Positions 1 to 8,916 of a DNA stretch of 64,000 bases are shown piece after piece; position 1 is the first letter of the stretch, and each line of letters begins with the position of its first letter. The DNA is from Gleimia hominis (lineage in GTDB: Bacteria; Actinomycetota; Actinomycetes; Actinomycetales; Actinomycetaceae). The position numbers and the translations under genes are program-made. The notes beneath the pieces are model-generated. The model worked only from the letters and a program-made list of their open reading frames with translations, was not told where the DNA came from and made no database searches. The DNA is taken from NCBI RefSeq assembly GCF_002871945.2, contig NZ_CP126963.1, forward strand, positions 1,550,001 to 1,614,000, written 5' to 3'.

Positions 1-114
1 GCGCACCGCGAACATCGTTAAAGCCACAAGTAGGACTAGCATCAGCACAAACGACGCCACGCGTAGGTTCCGCCGGCCTTGCGCCCTAGAGCGCATTATT
101 TGTGCCATTGTCAT
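1..114 (-). CDS. N-terminal fragment of a membrane-anchored protein
   Basis: The first 38 codons of a leftward gene that runs off the window. The start ATG at 114-112 has a strong AGGAGG ribosome site 8 bases upstream; a second in-frame ATG lies two codons later. The visible protein has a basic N-terminus rich in Arg, followed by a hydrophobic stretch (about residues 21-36, VASFVLMLVLLVALTMF) that fits an uncleaved signal anchor. The short basic segment plus single anchor recalls division or penicillin-binding proteins, but no catalytic part is visible, so no function is assigned. It is divergent from the YbjN-like gene. Confidence 0.6.
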   Translation of the reverse strand, partial: MTMAQIMRSRAQGRRNLRVASFVLMLVLLVALTMFAVR

Positions 115-262
115 TAACCAGATCCTCCTAAAACCCCTCCAACGCGCATAACGCAAGCAACTATTCTAGCCTGAAGAAGGGAGGAAGCCTCCCCTTAGTT
201 GTAACGCTAAACTAGTAACGACATTATTCGAACGACCGAAATTTTCTTGGAAAGGAGTGACG

Positions 263-1630
263 ATGGTAAATAAACCCCATCTGAACCTCCACCAACTCCA
301 AGAGTTTCTAAACAGCAGTGTAATCGACCTGCCTTTCAAACCCCACGAAGACGGGTTCGTGTTCGAAGCCTCCCACGCAGTAATCACCATCCGTATCGCC
401 GCCCCGTCCGTACTACAGATCCGCGGGCGCTGGCGTGGGATAGCGCAAGATCCTACTAGTTTTGAGGCACTCGCCCAACAGGTGCGTAAATGCAACCGCA
501 TGCACCCGATCCCCAAAGCGTACTTGGAGCACGTGGACCACTACCAGTACCAGTTGTGCGCAGAGGCGAACTCACTGATAACGGACGGCACCACCGGCAC
601 GCACATTATTCACACGCTCGAGCGCAACATGCCGCTCATGGTCGCCTTCTTCGCCAACGTGAGCCGCGAACTCGAAGAACCCACCGCCGATGCCGGAACG
701 GGAACCCACGCACCGACGGTAACTACTTTTGGGACAGACACCCCCTCAGGAAAATGGCACGAAACCAACCCGAGTGGAGGAGAAGTCAACCAGGCTCTGG
801 GACAAACTTGCCCGCTCCAAAGAGGAACAGTTGGAACGGAACCGGGCGCCGAGGAAACGATCGAAACGGAACCGTGTGGCGAGGAAACAATCGGAACGGA
901 ACCGGGCGCCGGCATGATGAACGCGGGAATAGGTGAAGTTTCCAAGAGCGCGCGCATCTACCCCGTGCCGAACTTGCGGGTCGAACAACGGAACCCCCAC
1001 GCGCGGGGTCGGGTAGAACAATCCAATCCCCGCACGCAGGGTCGGGCCGAACAACCCAACCCCCACGCGAGGGGTCGGGTCGAACAACGGAACTCACACG
1101 CGCGGGGGCGGGCCAACCCGCAGGTAGTCACGGAACAAACTCGCACGCCCGTAACCCTCGCGCGCATAAGCCACGCCGCCGAAGACCTCGGAGGCCTATT
1201 TACCCTAATCGGACCCAACATCGGATGCGTCGAGTTGAACGGTTCCTCATTCGCGATCTCCCTGTGCCCCGCCACCAACTTCATGTCAATGCGCCTGGTG
1301 TGGCACACCGGGCTCGCGCCCGCAGAAAAATACGAACCCGCGATCTTCACCAGCGCAGACGCGTGGAACCGTAAAGAATTCTTCCCAACCGTCTACACGT
1401 GCCCCAACGAAAACGGTGTCAAAGTAGTGGCGAACTACGTGGCGGACGTGGGTGTGGAAATGACTAACTCGCAACTGCAAACCCACCTGGTGGTCGGCAT
1501 GTCACAAACCTACGAAGCCATCGACTTCGTCCGCAACACGGTGTGGTGGGTGTTTAAAAAAGACCGGGCACAAAGCCACGGGTGGATGGGAACTTGCGAA
1601 ATCGGAGACACCGAACATGGCTGCTGCTGA
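263..1630 (+). CDS. YbjN-domain protein with repetitive linker
   Basis: A protein of about 455 residues with two globular ends that resemble the YbjN (type III secretion chaperone-like) fold found in actinobacterial hypothetical proteins. The ends cover roughly residues 8-130 and 295-445. The second ends with the segment YEAIDFVRNTVWW, typical of the last helix of this fold. Between them lies a low-complexity linker made of two in-frame repeat arrays (3 x 30 nt and 4 x 33 nt). I chose ATG 263 because AAGGAG sits 5 bases upstream; the GTG at 257 overlaps that site. The 3' end overlaps the helicase start by 14 bases, so the two are probably co-transcribed. YbjN proteins are poorly understood; function is not assigned. 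Confidence 0.65.
   Translation: MVNKPHLNLHQLQEFLNSSVIDLPFKPHEDGFVFEASHAVITIRIAAPSVLQIRGRWRGIAQDPTSFEALAQQVRKCNRMHPIPKAYLEHVDHYQYQLCAEANSLITDGTTGTHIIHTLERNMPLMVAFFANVSRELEEPTADAGTGTHAPTVTTFGTDTPSGKWHETNPSGGEVNQALGQTCPLQRGTVGTEPGAEETIETEPCGEETIGTEPGAGMMNAGIGEVSKSARIYPVPNLRVEQRNPHARGRVEQSNPRTQGRAEQPNPHARGRVEQRNSHARGRANPQVVTEQTRTPVTLARISHAAEDLGGLFTLIGPNIGCVELNGSSFAISLCPATNFMSMRLVWHTGLAPAEKYEPAIFTSADAWNRKEFFPTVYTCPNENGVKVVANYVADVGVEMTNSQLQTHLVVGMSQTYEAIDFVRNTVWWVFKKDRAQSHGWMGTCEIGDTEHGCC
833..912 (+). repeat. 30-nt in-frame tandem repeat
   Basis: Copies begin at 833, 863 and 893 (core GGAACGGAACCG) and encode repeats of the type TEPGAEETIG. The array lies inside the linker of the YbjN-like gene and keeps the reading frame, so changes in copy number would alter only linker length. 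Confidence 0.8.
977..1108 (+). repeat. 33-nt in-frame tandem repeat, four copies
   Basis: Copies begin at 977, 1010, 1043 and 1076, each starting CGGGTCGAACAA or a close variant, and encode RVEQRNPHARG-type units. The array sits in the linker of the YbjN-like gene, just after the 30-nt array. Units differ by several bases, so this is an aged rather than fresh expansion. Confidence 0.85.
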
Positions 1631-4073
1631 ACAGCGGCCCGGACGCGACGACATCCTACAGGTACTCACCCGCATCGCGGCCGGTTCTGACCGTCTGATC
1701 ACCGCGATTCACGTTCCTCAACGCGACGGGCAGGCGCAGCCGTGGCCCACGTGGGTGCACCCAAAGGTACGCAACCGGTTCGAAACCCGCGGTATCGCAA
1801 AACCGTGGGCCCACCAAGTAAAGGGCATGGACGCCGTGTGGAACGGCCGCCACACCGTGGTCGCAACGGGCACGGGATCAGGTAAATCCATGGTTGCGTG
1901 GGCACCGATTCTGAGCGCGGTCGAACAGGGGGATTCCACGCGCCTATCCGCACTGCACGCCCGTCCATCGGCCCTGTACTTAGCGCCTACGAAAGCGCTC
2001 GCGGCCGACCAGATGCATTCTTTGCACGCGCTTGCCGGTAACCAGCTGGCGGCCCGCATTGGGCTTGCGGATGGGGATACGGCTGCGGAGGCGAAAGACT
2101 GGGCGCGAGCCCAAGCGGACATCGTGTTAACAAACCCCGATTACCTGCACCACGTGCTACTGCCCGGCCATGAACGGTGGACGCGTTTGCTTGCCCGGTT
2201 GCGTTACATTGTGGTGGACGAAATGCATTACTGGCGAGGTGTTCTGGGGTCGCATATCGCGATGGTTCTGCGCCGACTGCTACGACTCGCCCGCCATTTA
2301 GGTGCACAACCGGTGGTCGTTTTCCTGTCCGCCACCGTCGCGGAGCCAGCAGATGCGGCGGCGCGTTTAATTGGGGTTTCTTCCGATCAGATTACCTGCG
2401 TGGATGAGGACACTTCCCCCGCTGGTTCGCACGATTTAGTTTTGTGGCAGGGCGCGCAGCAGATGCTGGATGAAGTTCCGATTGAAGAGTACCTGCGTGC
2501 CGTTGCCGCGGCGCAGGACGGCACGGGCGTTATGCGCGGTGAGTTCCAACGCCGTTCCGCCACGTCTGAAGCCGCTGTTCTGGTGAGTGCCCTGGTGGAG
2601 CGGGGCGTTCGCCTATTGGCTTTTGTGCGTTCGCGCGGGGCGGCGGAAACGCTGGCGGCACAGGCGGGGGAGCAGTTAGCAGCCCGCGGGTGTGGGTTTC
2701 AGGTGGCGGCTTACCGGGGTGGTTTTTTGCCTGAGGAACGCAGGGAACTCGAACAGTCTTTACGCACCGGTTCCCTGCGGGCCTTGGCGACGACGAATGC
2801 GCTTGAGTTAGGGATTGATATTTCTGGGTTGGATGCGACCATCACCGCTGGTTGGCCTGGGACCCGCGCGTCCATGTGGCAGCAGGTGGGGCGTGCGGGT
2901 CGCTCCGGTGACGCGGGGGTTTCCGTGTTGATTGCGTCCGATAATCCCCTGGATTCTTTTTTGGTTCACCACCCGCAGATGCTGTTGGAGCAGGTGGAGG
3001 CGTCTACGTTTGACCCCGCTAACCCGTTTGTGCTTGGCCCGCATTTGTGTGCGGCTGCGGCCGAGTTGGCGTTGACACCGGCTGATGCGCAGCTGTTTGG
3101 TCTGCCGGACGTGTCGTATTTTGAACAGTTAGCGGCTCATGGGTATTTGCGGCGTCGCCCGGCGGGTTGGTTTTGGAATGTGGCGTTGCCGATGCGGCCG
3201 TCGGATTTGACGGACATCCGCGGGTCTGCTGGGGAGGTGCAGGTTGTGGATGAGTCCACGGGGTCGGTGATTGGCACTGTGAATGCAGATCAGGCGCATT
3301 CGCAGGTGCATCCGGGGGCGATTTATGTGCATCAGGGGCGGACGTATCAGGTTAGTGAGCTCACCCGAGTGCCGGCCACCCCGGGGGCATCTGGTTCGTC
3401 TGCCGGTACTGGTGGGGGCCGGGTTGCGTTGGTGAATCCGGTGACGACCCGGTTGCGTACGCGTCCGACTGTGCATCAGAGCGTGGAGATTTTGAGTGAG
3501 GCAGACAGTTGGGTGAGTGCGGACGGGGCGGTTCGTTGGTGTGTTGGTGATGTTGAGGTTACGAGCCAGGTCACTGATTTTGACACGCTGCGCCTGCCGG
3601 GGTTGCAGTTTGTGACTAATACTGCGTTAGCACTACCTGCGGATACGCTGCGGACCGTGGCGGTTTGGTGGGAGATTGATTCTGAGGCTGTGCGCGCGGC
3701 GGGGGTTGCGGATCGGGCTTTACCTGGGGCGCTGCATGCTGCTGAGCATGCGTCGATTGGGATTTTACCGTTGTTAGCTACGTGTGACCGGTGGGATTTA
3801 GGGGGTTTGTCAACTGCGGAGCATGAGCAGACGCATGCGCCCACTGTTTTTGTTCACGATGGTTACCCGGGTGGCGCTGGGTTCGCTAACCACGGTTGGT
3901 TGCATGCCCGCCAGTGGGTTGAGGCGACGCTGGATGTGGTCGCCACGTGTGAATGTGAGGCCGGTTGTCCGCGCTGCATCCAATCCCCTAAGTGCGGTAA
4001 CGGTAACGAGCCACTATCTAAACCTGGTGCGTTAGCTCTGTTGCGTTTCTTAGTGCAGCACTGCCCCGAGTGA
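1617..4073 (+). CDS. DEAD/DEAH-box helicase, Hrq1/MrfA type (DUF1998)
   Basis: An 818-residue superfamily 2 helicase. Motif I (GTGSGKS) is at about residues 85-91, motif II is VDEMH, motif III is SAT, and motif VI reads QQVGRAGRSG. The C-terminus carries the DUF1998 four-cysteine zinc motif (CECEAGC, then CIQSPKCGNGNEP). This matches the family that includes yeast Hrq1 and Bacillus MrfA (mitomycin repair). It also matches the actinobacterial helicase that always sits next to a Tad pilus cluster ('helicase/secretion neighbourhood'). A role in DNA repair is inferred from the family. The start ATG overlaps the end of the YbjN-like gene. It converges with the Tad cluster on the other strand. Confidence 0.9.
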   Translation: MAAAEQRPGRDDILQVLTRIAAGSDRLITAIHVPQRDGQAQPWPTWVHPKVRNRFETRGIAKPWAHQVKGMDAVWNGRHTVVATGTGSGKSMVAWAPILSAVEQGDSTRLSALHARPSALYLAPTKALAADQMHSLHALAGNQLAARIGLADGDTAAEAKDWARAQADIVLTNPDYLHHVLLPGHERWTRLLARLRYIVVDEMHYWRGVLGSHIAMVLRRLLRLARHLGAQPVVVFLSATVAEPADAAARLIGVSSDQITCVDEDTSPAGSHDLVLWQGAQQMLDEVPIEEYLRAVAAAQDGTGVMRGEFQRRSATSEAAVLVSALVERGVRLLAFVRSRGAAETLAAQAGEQLAARGCGFQVAAYRGGFLPEERRELEQSLRTGSLRALATTNALELGIDISGLDATITAGWPGTRASMWQQVGRAGRSGDAGVSVLIASDNPLDSFLVHHPQMLLEQVEASTFDPANPFVLGPHLCAAAAELALTPADAQLFGLPDVSYFEQLAAHGYLRRRPAGWFWNVALPMRPSDLTDIRGSAGEVQVVDESTGSVIGTVNADQAHSQVHPGAIYVHQGRTYQVSELTRVPATPGASGSSAGTGGGRVALVNPVTTRLRTRPTVHQSVEILSEADSWVSADGAVRWCVGDVEVTSQVTDFDTLRLPGLQFVTNTALALPADTLRTVAVWWEIDSEAVRAAGVADRALPGALHAAEHASIGILPLLATCDRWDLGGLSTAEHEQTHAPTVFVHDGYPGGAGFANHGWLHARQWVEATLDVVATCECEAGCPRCIQSPKCGNGNEPLSKPGALALLRFLVQHCPE

Positions 4074-4312
4074 GTGCGCGCGTTTTGTTTTTGTGCGAGT
4101 CGTATCAAACACGCGGTTTTGTGCCCCGTCACGGTGCGACTGGTGCGCGGTGGGTTTTGCTGGGGAATTAGGTGAGGATTCCACCCCAGCTCTCCCTTCC
4201 AGGATGGAATCCCCATGGACGCAAATGTTTATGGCACTGCGTCTGAAAAGAATTTATCATCACTAGCCCCTCGCGGTGATTTAAGGGTGCGCACACACCG
4301 GGTTCCCCTACT

Positions 4313-4714
4313 CTACTGAAAGCCTGTTTGCGCTGGTAAACCGGCTTTTGCGCGCACTGTTATGGGGACTGTTTGGCCGAGTACCTCAAAGGTCCGCGCC
4401 CCGGTTAACCACACGTCATTTCCGTCACTGACACATTTCGTAAGTGCGATTTGGTTTCGGCTGGCGATAGTTTGCCCACGCGCACACTCGTCACCGCGCC
4501 CACTGAGCATGGCGTCGGCCGCCGCGAGCGCCGCCATGTCTATACCTGCGCGTGCTTTCGTTTTCACCGCGTACATCATGGCGGTCGCAACCACCAGCCC
4601 TCCTATTATGAGGACCACGAGGATCACCGCGAGCGCGTAGACCGTCCCCGACCCAGCTTCCGAGTTATCAGTTTTGCCGCTCACGGTTCTGCCCTCCTCA
4701 GCTCTGCCGCTCAC
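4313..4714 (-). CDS. TadE-like protein of the helicase/secretion locus
   Basis: A 133-residue protein with a short polar N-terminus, then SGTVYALAVILVVL leading into one transmembrane helix (about residues 22-46), then a small soluble domain with two cysteines (ECARG, LTKCVS). This is the layout of the second TadE-like (Rv3654c-type) protein in actinobacterial Tad clusters, a presumed minor pilin or pseudopilin. Its start overlaps the 3' end of the next TadE gene by 4 bases, so translation is probably coupled. It is the last gene of the leftward Tad operon and converges on the helicase gene. Confidence 0.8.
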   Translation of the reverse strand: MSGRAEEGRTVSGKTDNSEAGSGTVYALAVILVVLIIGGLVVATAMMYAVKTKARAGIDMAALAAADAMLSGRGDECARGQTIASRNQIALTKCVSDGNDVWLTGARTFEVLGQTVPITVRAKAGLPAQTGFQ

Positions 4715-5064
4715 GGTTCCGGATCCTCTTTGGAGGAAACGACTTCGCAGCGCGCGGGCACGACTGCCACGAACGCGTGAGATGCGGTGGCTATCGCCAC
4801 GTACGTGTCTGCTTGTTGAGCGATTGTTACGGAAGTGGGGCGGGAGACGGATCCGCGTCCCATTTGCGCGGCAGCGGCAGTGGTTTGCCCGATGGAGGCT
4901 TCCCGCGCCGCGGTGCGAGCAACTTGACAGGCGTCAGCTTTGGCTAATCCGACGGTTGCGGCGCCTAATACTAGTGCTAATACTGCGAGGATAGCGGGGA
5001 TAGTGACTGCAGTTTCGGCACTCACCATCCCCTGCTCTCCTCTGTCTGAGTAGACGTTATACAT
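4711..5064 (-). CDS. TadE-family minor pilin
   Basis: A 117-residue protein beginning MYNVYSDRGEQGMVSAETAV, then a hydrophobic helix (AILAVLALVLGAATVGLA). The G/MVSAE junction is a class III-type prepilin processing site, with Glu at +5 as in Flp pilins. The C-terminal part holds a cysteine pair (ACQVAR, ARCEVV). It overlaps the pilin gene upstream by 8 bases and the next TadE-like gene by 4, consistent with one transcript. Expected location is the membrane before assembly into the Tad pilus. Confidence 0.85.
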   Translation of the reverse strand: MYNVYSDRGEQGMVSAETAVTIPAILAVLALVLGAATVGLAKADACQVARTAAREASIGQTTAAAAQMGRGSVSRPTSVTIAQQADTYVAIATASHAFVAVVPARCEVVSSKEDPEP

Positions 5065-5272
5065 TAAGGGCCTTCGAGATAATGCCCTCGAGCAGACCCT
5101 GCACGCTCCCGGATTTCACGACCGCCAGCAGGAGCCCCGCAAAGGCGACCGCCGCGATAATACCCACGGCGTATTCCGCGGTGACCATCCCCGCTTCGTC
5201 ATCATCCAAGTGGTGCACTATCGGCACTAGTGCAGCATCTTGCTGCTCGGTAATTTGCTTGTTAATACGCAT
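5057..5272 (-). CDS. Flp-type pilin subunit (DUF4244)
   Basis: A 71-residue small pilin: a polar leader of about 28 residues ending DDDEAG, then MVTAEYAVGIIAAVAFAGLL and a short tail. Cleavage after the glycine would leave a mature protein of about 43 residues with Glu at +5, as in Flp major pilins. AGAAAGG lies about 7 bases before the ATG. The 283 bases upstream (5273-5555) hold no gene and probably carry the promoter of the pilin/TadE transcript. This region separates the pilins from the assembly genes tadBC, tadA and cpaE. It is the best candidate for the pilus main subunit. Confidence 0.85.
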   Translation of the reverse strand: MRINKQITEQQDAALVPIVHHLDDDEAGMVTAEYAVGIIAAVAFAGLLLAVVKSGSVQGLLEGIISKALNV

Positions 5273-5555
5273 GGTTTTACCTTTCTGTTTTGTGTGTTCT
5301 TGCGTGTGTGCCTGGTAATCCCGATATCTTCACCAGTCCTGTTTGGTTATCGAGATGGTTTTATTGTTTCGAGTTTCCAAACAGTAGGTCCGCGCGGTTT
5401 GCTCCGCAGTGGACTCTTGAGGTCGTGCATAACTCTTGTCCACAGGCAGTTTGTAAGCGTGCCTCAAACTGATTGCAGCGGTTTTTGCCAAAACTATAGG
5501 ACAGCTATGGGACCCTCTTAGGCTTTGTGCGACAAAATGGGTGCAAAGGCGGTGT

Positions 5556-6689
5556 TTACACTGCTGTGAACAGCATGATCACGATTGGCACCACCCCTAT
5601 GCACACGAAAGCGGGCAGTAGGCACAGGCCGAGGGGAAGCACGAGTTTTACTCCCAGCTGCTGGGCTTGCTCTTGGGTTTGCGTCAACCGGTTTTTTCGT
5701 ATCGCCTGCGCCGCCAGAGTTAAGAGTTGCATTGGGGATGCACCAGCGGACCAGGCGGGCCACAGGGCATCGCAAATTTTTGCGTGATACTCATGAGGCG
5801 TTGGCATCTGCGTGCGGGGAGATCCTAACCGCAGCAGCGTCCCCATGTGGCTAAGTGGTGGATCTGCGCATGCGCGCGCAACGGTTTCCAATGCGTGGGG
5901 GATGGATGAGCCGACCCGCAGTGCCGATGCGAGCAAGTTGATTTCTATCACCGGATCCACGCCCTCAGAGTTGGTCTGCGCCGCGGCCAGCACCATTTTG
6001 CGCGTCCACCGGTGCCCGGCGATCCACAGCACGATTCCCAGTGCTAACGCGAGGGAACCTGCGGCGCCGTCGAAGAGTATGCCAGGCAGGTCAGCGCCCA
6101 GTAACCAGGCGGCTGCCAACCCCAGCGCGGGGAGCCACAGGAGGAGCCGCGCACTCAACCGCGGACCTGCCTGAGCCACGCGCCGCGCCCGATCTGCCAC
6201 TTTCGCGTCTTCAATGCCCTCAAGTACGACTTCAAGAGTCTGCGCCAACGGGGTACCTAAATCGTGGCTTAACTGGCACGCCGCCACGATGGAACTGCGG
6301 TAGGGTGCGAACGCGGCGTGGTTACGCACTAGCTCAGGTACGCCCAGGTCGTCTACACTCGCCGCGACACTCATCGCGAACCCACCCTTGGCCCGGGTCC
6401 TGTTTCGCTGCGCCCCCGATTGCGCACTGTTTCTCCAAGCCCCCACACGCACTTGCGCTTGCGTGCCCGCGAGCGCTCCCGCCCAGGCGTCTGAGGTTGA
6501 CAGGCCGCATTTCAAGCGCGAAACCACGTGGGCAAGCAGGACCGCTGGGTCGTCAATAGCCTGCGGTTGCACACTCGTTTTGGGCCGATCCCACCAGTAA
6601 GCGCGGAAACGCCGCGCCCGCATAACCTCAAAGGAAACGGCACTCACACTCACCACTGAGGTTAGGGCGAGGCTGAGCACGAGCATCAT
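5556..6689 (-). CDS. TadB-TadC fusion, type II secretion F domains
   Basis: A 377-residue inner-membrane assembly platform protein. The first half carries a TadB-like F domain (SSIVAACQLSHDLGTPLAQTL, then helices around LLLWLPALGLAAAWLLG and LALALGIVLWIAG). The second half carries a TadC-like F domain (INLLASALRVGSSIPHALETV, then two final helices around VLPLGLCLLPAFVCIGVVPIVIML). In M. tuberculosis these are two proteins (Rv3658c and Rv3657c) totalling more residues. Here one uninterrupted frame covers both. I chose the ATG at 6689 because it overlaps the tadA stop as ATGA; a longer frame to 6716 is possible. There is no strong ribosome site, so coupling to tadA is likely. Confidence 0.8.
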   Translation of the reverse strand: MMLVLSLALTSVVSVSAVSFEVMRARRFRAYWWDRPKTSVQPQAIDDPAVLLAHVVSRLKCGLSTSDAWAGALAGTQAQVRVGAWRNSAQSGAQRNRTRAKGGFAMSVAASVDDLGVPELVRNHAAFAPYRSSIVAACQLSHDLGTPLAQTLEVVLEGIEDAKVADRARRVAQAGPRLSARLLLWLPALGLAAAWLLGADLPGILFDGAAGSLALALGIVLWIAGHRWTRKMVLAAAQTNSEGVDPVIEINLLASALRVGSSIPHALETVARACADPPLSHMGTLLRLGSPRTQMPTPHEYHAKICDALWPAWSAGASPMQLLTLAAQAIRKNRLTQTQEQAQQLGVKLVLPLGLCLLPAFVCIGVVPIVIMLFTAV

Positions 6690-7843
6690 GTCAAAATCCG
6701 TTTCAACTGCTGCCACGCCTCATCTTTTCGCCCCATTGTGAGCGCTGGAATGGCCTGTAACGGCAAGTGTGGTTCGAACACGGACACCTGTGCGACTTTG
6801 CGCCCCTCCGGAGTTCTTTCCACGTGAATCACCGCGTCAAAAGCGGCAACTGCCTGCCTGTACACCGCGTCCTCCGTCAACCCGGCAAGAGCCCCCAGGG
6901 CCGCGAGGCGCGCCGGCACATCCGCGGGATCGTTGGCGTGAAGCGTAACCCAGCCACCCTCATGCCCCGTGTTTAACGCCGCCATCACTTCGCGTATCTC
7001 CGCGCCGCGGCACTCACCCAGAACAATCCGGTCCGGACGCATACGCAACGCCGCGCGCACCAGTTCTGTTAACGAAATCGCGCCCTGCCCCTGCACGTTT
7101 GCGTTCCGAGAAGTCAAACTAACCACGTGCGGGTGGTGGGGAGCTAACTCCGGGACGTCTTCGATACAGATGATCCGTTGATCGGCGGGCACCAGGCTGA
7201 GGATTGCAGACAATAGTGTGGTTTTTCCACTGCCGGTAGCGCCCGTGAGGATCACGCAGGCACGGGCTTTAACCAGCTGCTCAATGGTTTGAGCGGTGAG
7301 GGGATCCACCGTGTTGTTTGCAATAAGCTCTCGCATAGTGAAACTGCGAGGGCGTTTGGTGCGCAGAGAAATCACAGGCCCACCCTGAGCCGGTGGTGAC
7401 AAGACCGCGTGCAGCCGCGTTCCATCCGGCAGCGTCCCATCCGCGATTGGAGCAGCGTCATCTAAACGAACCCCTGCAGCCGCAGCCATCCGCACGGCCA
7501 GTGCCCGCACATCCATAGCGCGCGGGAGCTGCCCAGCTGGTTCTAACTTACCGCCGCGTTCCACCCACACTCCCGCGGGGTTAACGAGCACGTCCGTGAC
7601 CGCCGGTTCAGCTAGCAGCCGCAGCAAGAACGGATCTGGGCCCGCAAGGCTAGCATTCACCTGCGCAAGTTCTTGCAAGAGTTGACGGGTGGAGGCCAGC
7701 CGAGCCATCCCCTCATCTACCGCACCGGCCGCGCAGGTTACATCTGCCTCGTACCCGTCAGCCCCACCAGCTGATTCAACTGCGCGCCTGTTACCTGCGC
7801 TCTTGCGGCGCGCTAACGCTTGTCTAACTTCACGGATTCCCAT
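6686..7843 (-). CDS. TadA/CpaF-family pilus assembly ATPase
   Basis: A 385-residue secretion ATPase of the VirB11/TadA type. Walker A GATGSGKTT is at residues 201-209. IEDVPEL forms the Asp-box region. RMRPDRIVLGECRG (about 268-280) is the Walker B region, and THE-like GHEGGWVTLHAND follows. It powers pilin polymerisation at the cytoplasmic face together with the TadB-TadC fusion. I chose ATG 7843 because AGGAG lies 7 bases upstream; an upstream in-frame start at 7864 lacks this. The start region overlaps the end of the cpaE-like gene by 14 bases and the end overlaps tadBC, giving a tight operon. Confidence 0.92.
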   Translation of the reverse strand: MGIREVRQALARRKSAGNRRAVESAGGADGYEADVTCAAGAVDEGMARLASTRQLLQELAQVNASLAGPDPFLLRLLAEPAVTDVLVNPAGVWVERGGKLEPAGQLPRAMDVRALAVRMAAAAGVRLDDAAPIADGTLPDGTRLHAVLSPPAQGGPVISLRTKRPRSFTMRELIANNTVDPLTAQTIEQLVKARACVILTGATGSGKTTLLSAILSLVPADQRIICIEDVPELAPHHPHVVSLTSRNANVQGQGAISLTELVRAALRMRPDRIVLGECRGAEIREVMAALNTGHEGGWVTLHANDPADVPARLAALGALAGLTEDAVYRQAVAAFDAVIHVERTPEGRKVAQVSVFEPHLPLQAIPALTMGRKDEAWQQLKRILT

Positions 7844-8759
7844 CAGTGGTCTCCTGCGCCACATAGCGTCGATACATTGCGGTCGAACGCGTAACCGCTG
7901 CGGTTAGTGCTCCGTGTTTTCGGCCCACGCGCCGTACTTTCCACGGCCCCACCACGGCGTGCACGCGGTGTCCAGCTAACCGTTCCAGTGCGCTGCGGGT
8001 CCGCGTCGGATCGCGCGAAACCAGGCAGATCAATGGATCTAAGGCAGGCAGTGCCCGCAGCAACTCGGGCCGCATAACTCCCGCGTCAATCACCAGTGGC
8101 ATCGCAGCCGTCACACCCCGTACCCACCGGCTAAAACCAGTATCTGTTAGTTGCGGCGGCGCCTGTGATTGCGTGCCCACCACCGCGATCCGCCGGTTCC
8201 GTATCCGACCCGGTAGAGGCGGGGAATCGAACTGGACTTCGCGACTCGCAACATACTCAATTTCCTTATCTACCCGCCCTACCCGCGCGGCGAAAGCCGG
8301 ATCATCACTGCAGTCCACTATCGCTAGCGGCCCCGTCAAATACGCTGCCTCGGCAGCAACCCGAGTGGTTCCCGCCCGCCCGTGCGCACCCACCACAACC
8401 AGTGGGTGCCGGTTCCCCGCCCCGTGCTGACGCGTTAACAGTGTCAGGAACTGTTCTTCCTCCCCGGGAAGTTGCACGTCCACACCCAGGCGGATAATCC
8501 GCTGCGGAACCGCGGGCTCAGCTGAAGGTGCTGACGTTGCCCCTGTCTCTGCTGAAAGTACAGTAGTTGCACACGCCTCGGCTGAAGGTGCAAGAGCTGC
8601 ACCTGCCTCGAAAGTAGCAGCATGTGGTTCTTTACCATCAGTTATGAGCGTGTATGGCTCACTCGCCTGCGCGCGTTCAACTACGCGTTCACCCGCGAGC
8701 GTTACCAACGCTTCCACCTGATCTCGTTTGGGCGCCCCAACTTCTACAACCACGTTCAT
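7830..8759 (-). CDS. CpaE-like protein of the Tad locus
   Basis: A 309-residue protein matching the actinobacterial CpaE/TadZ-like member of the helicase/secretion neighbourhood. In Tad systems CpaE/TadZ marks the pole or site of pilus assembly. The P-loop position reads VVGAHGRAGTTRVAAEAA: the glycine-rich loop is present but the usual lysine is missing, so ATP binding is probably lost or altered. Residues about 45-80 form a low-complexity Ala/Ser/Glu linker with short repeats (APSAE, LSAET). The longer open frame to 9104 runs through the divergent promoter and is rejected; MNVVVEVG at 8759 is the natural start. First gene of the assembly operon. Confidence 0.8.
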   Translation of the reverse strand: MNVVVEVGAPKRDQVEALVTLAGERVVERAQASEPYTLITDGKEPHAATFEAGAALAPSAEACATTVLSAETGATSAPSAEPAVPQRIIRLGVDVQLPGEEEQFLTLLTRQHGAGNRHPLVVVGAHGRAGTTRVAAEAAYLTGPLAIVDCSDDPAFAARVGRVDKEIEYVASREVQFDSPPLPGRIRNRRIAVVGTQSQAPPQLTDTGFSRWVRGVTAAMPLVIDAGVMRPELLRALPALDPLICLVSRDPTRTRSALERLAGHRVHAVVGPWKVRRVGRKHGALTAAVTRSTAMYRRYVAQETTDGNP

Positions 8760-8904
8760 GCGTCCACTCAACCACCCGCCGCAAGTTTTTGAGATGTGGG
8801 TTTTAGGTGTTTGAGGAACCGCGTGGGTGTGGACAGATAGTTTCCACAGGCGCCGCAGTCCAGTGAAGACCAACCGGAGGTTTCCTCGGCTCGAAAGCTT
8901 GGCA

Positions 8905-8910
8905 TAAGCT
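8905..8910 (+). promoter_or_regulatory. -10 element TAAGCT, leaderless start
   Basis: TAAGCT ends exactly 6 bases before ATG 8917, and no ribosome site precedes the ATG. This is the TANNNT-N6-ATG layout of leaderless actinobacterial transcripts. Confidence 0.6.
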
Positions 8911-8916
8911 GAACAC

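Noticed and set aside
4214..4318. 34-codon frame MDANVYGTASEK...
   Set aside because: No clear ribosome site, no homologue recognised, and it ends inside the stop of the opposite gene.
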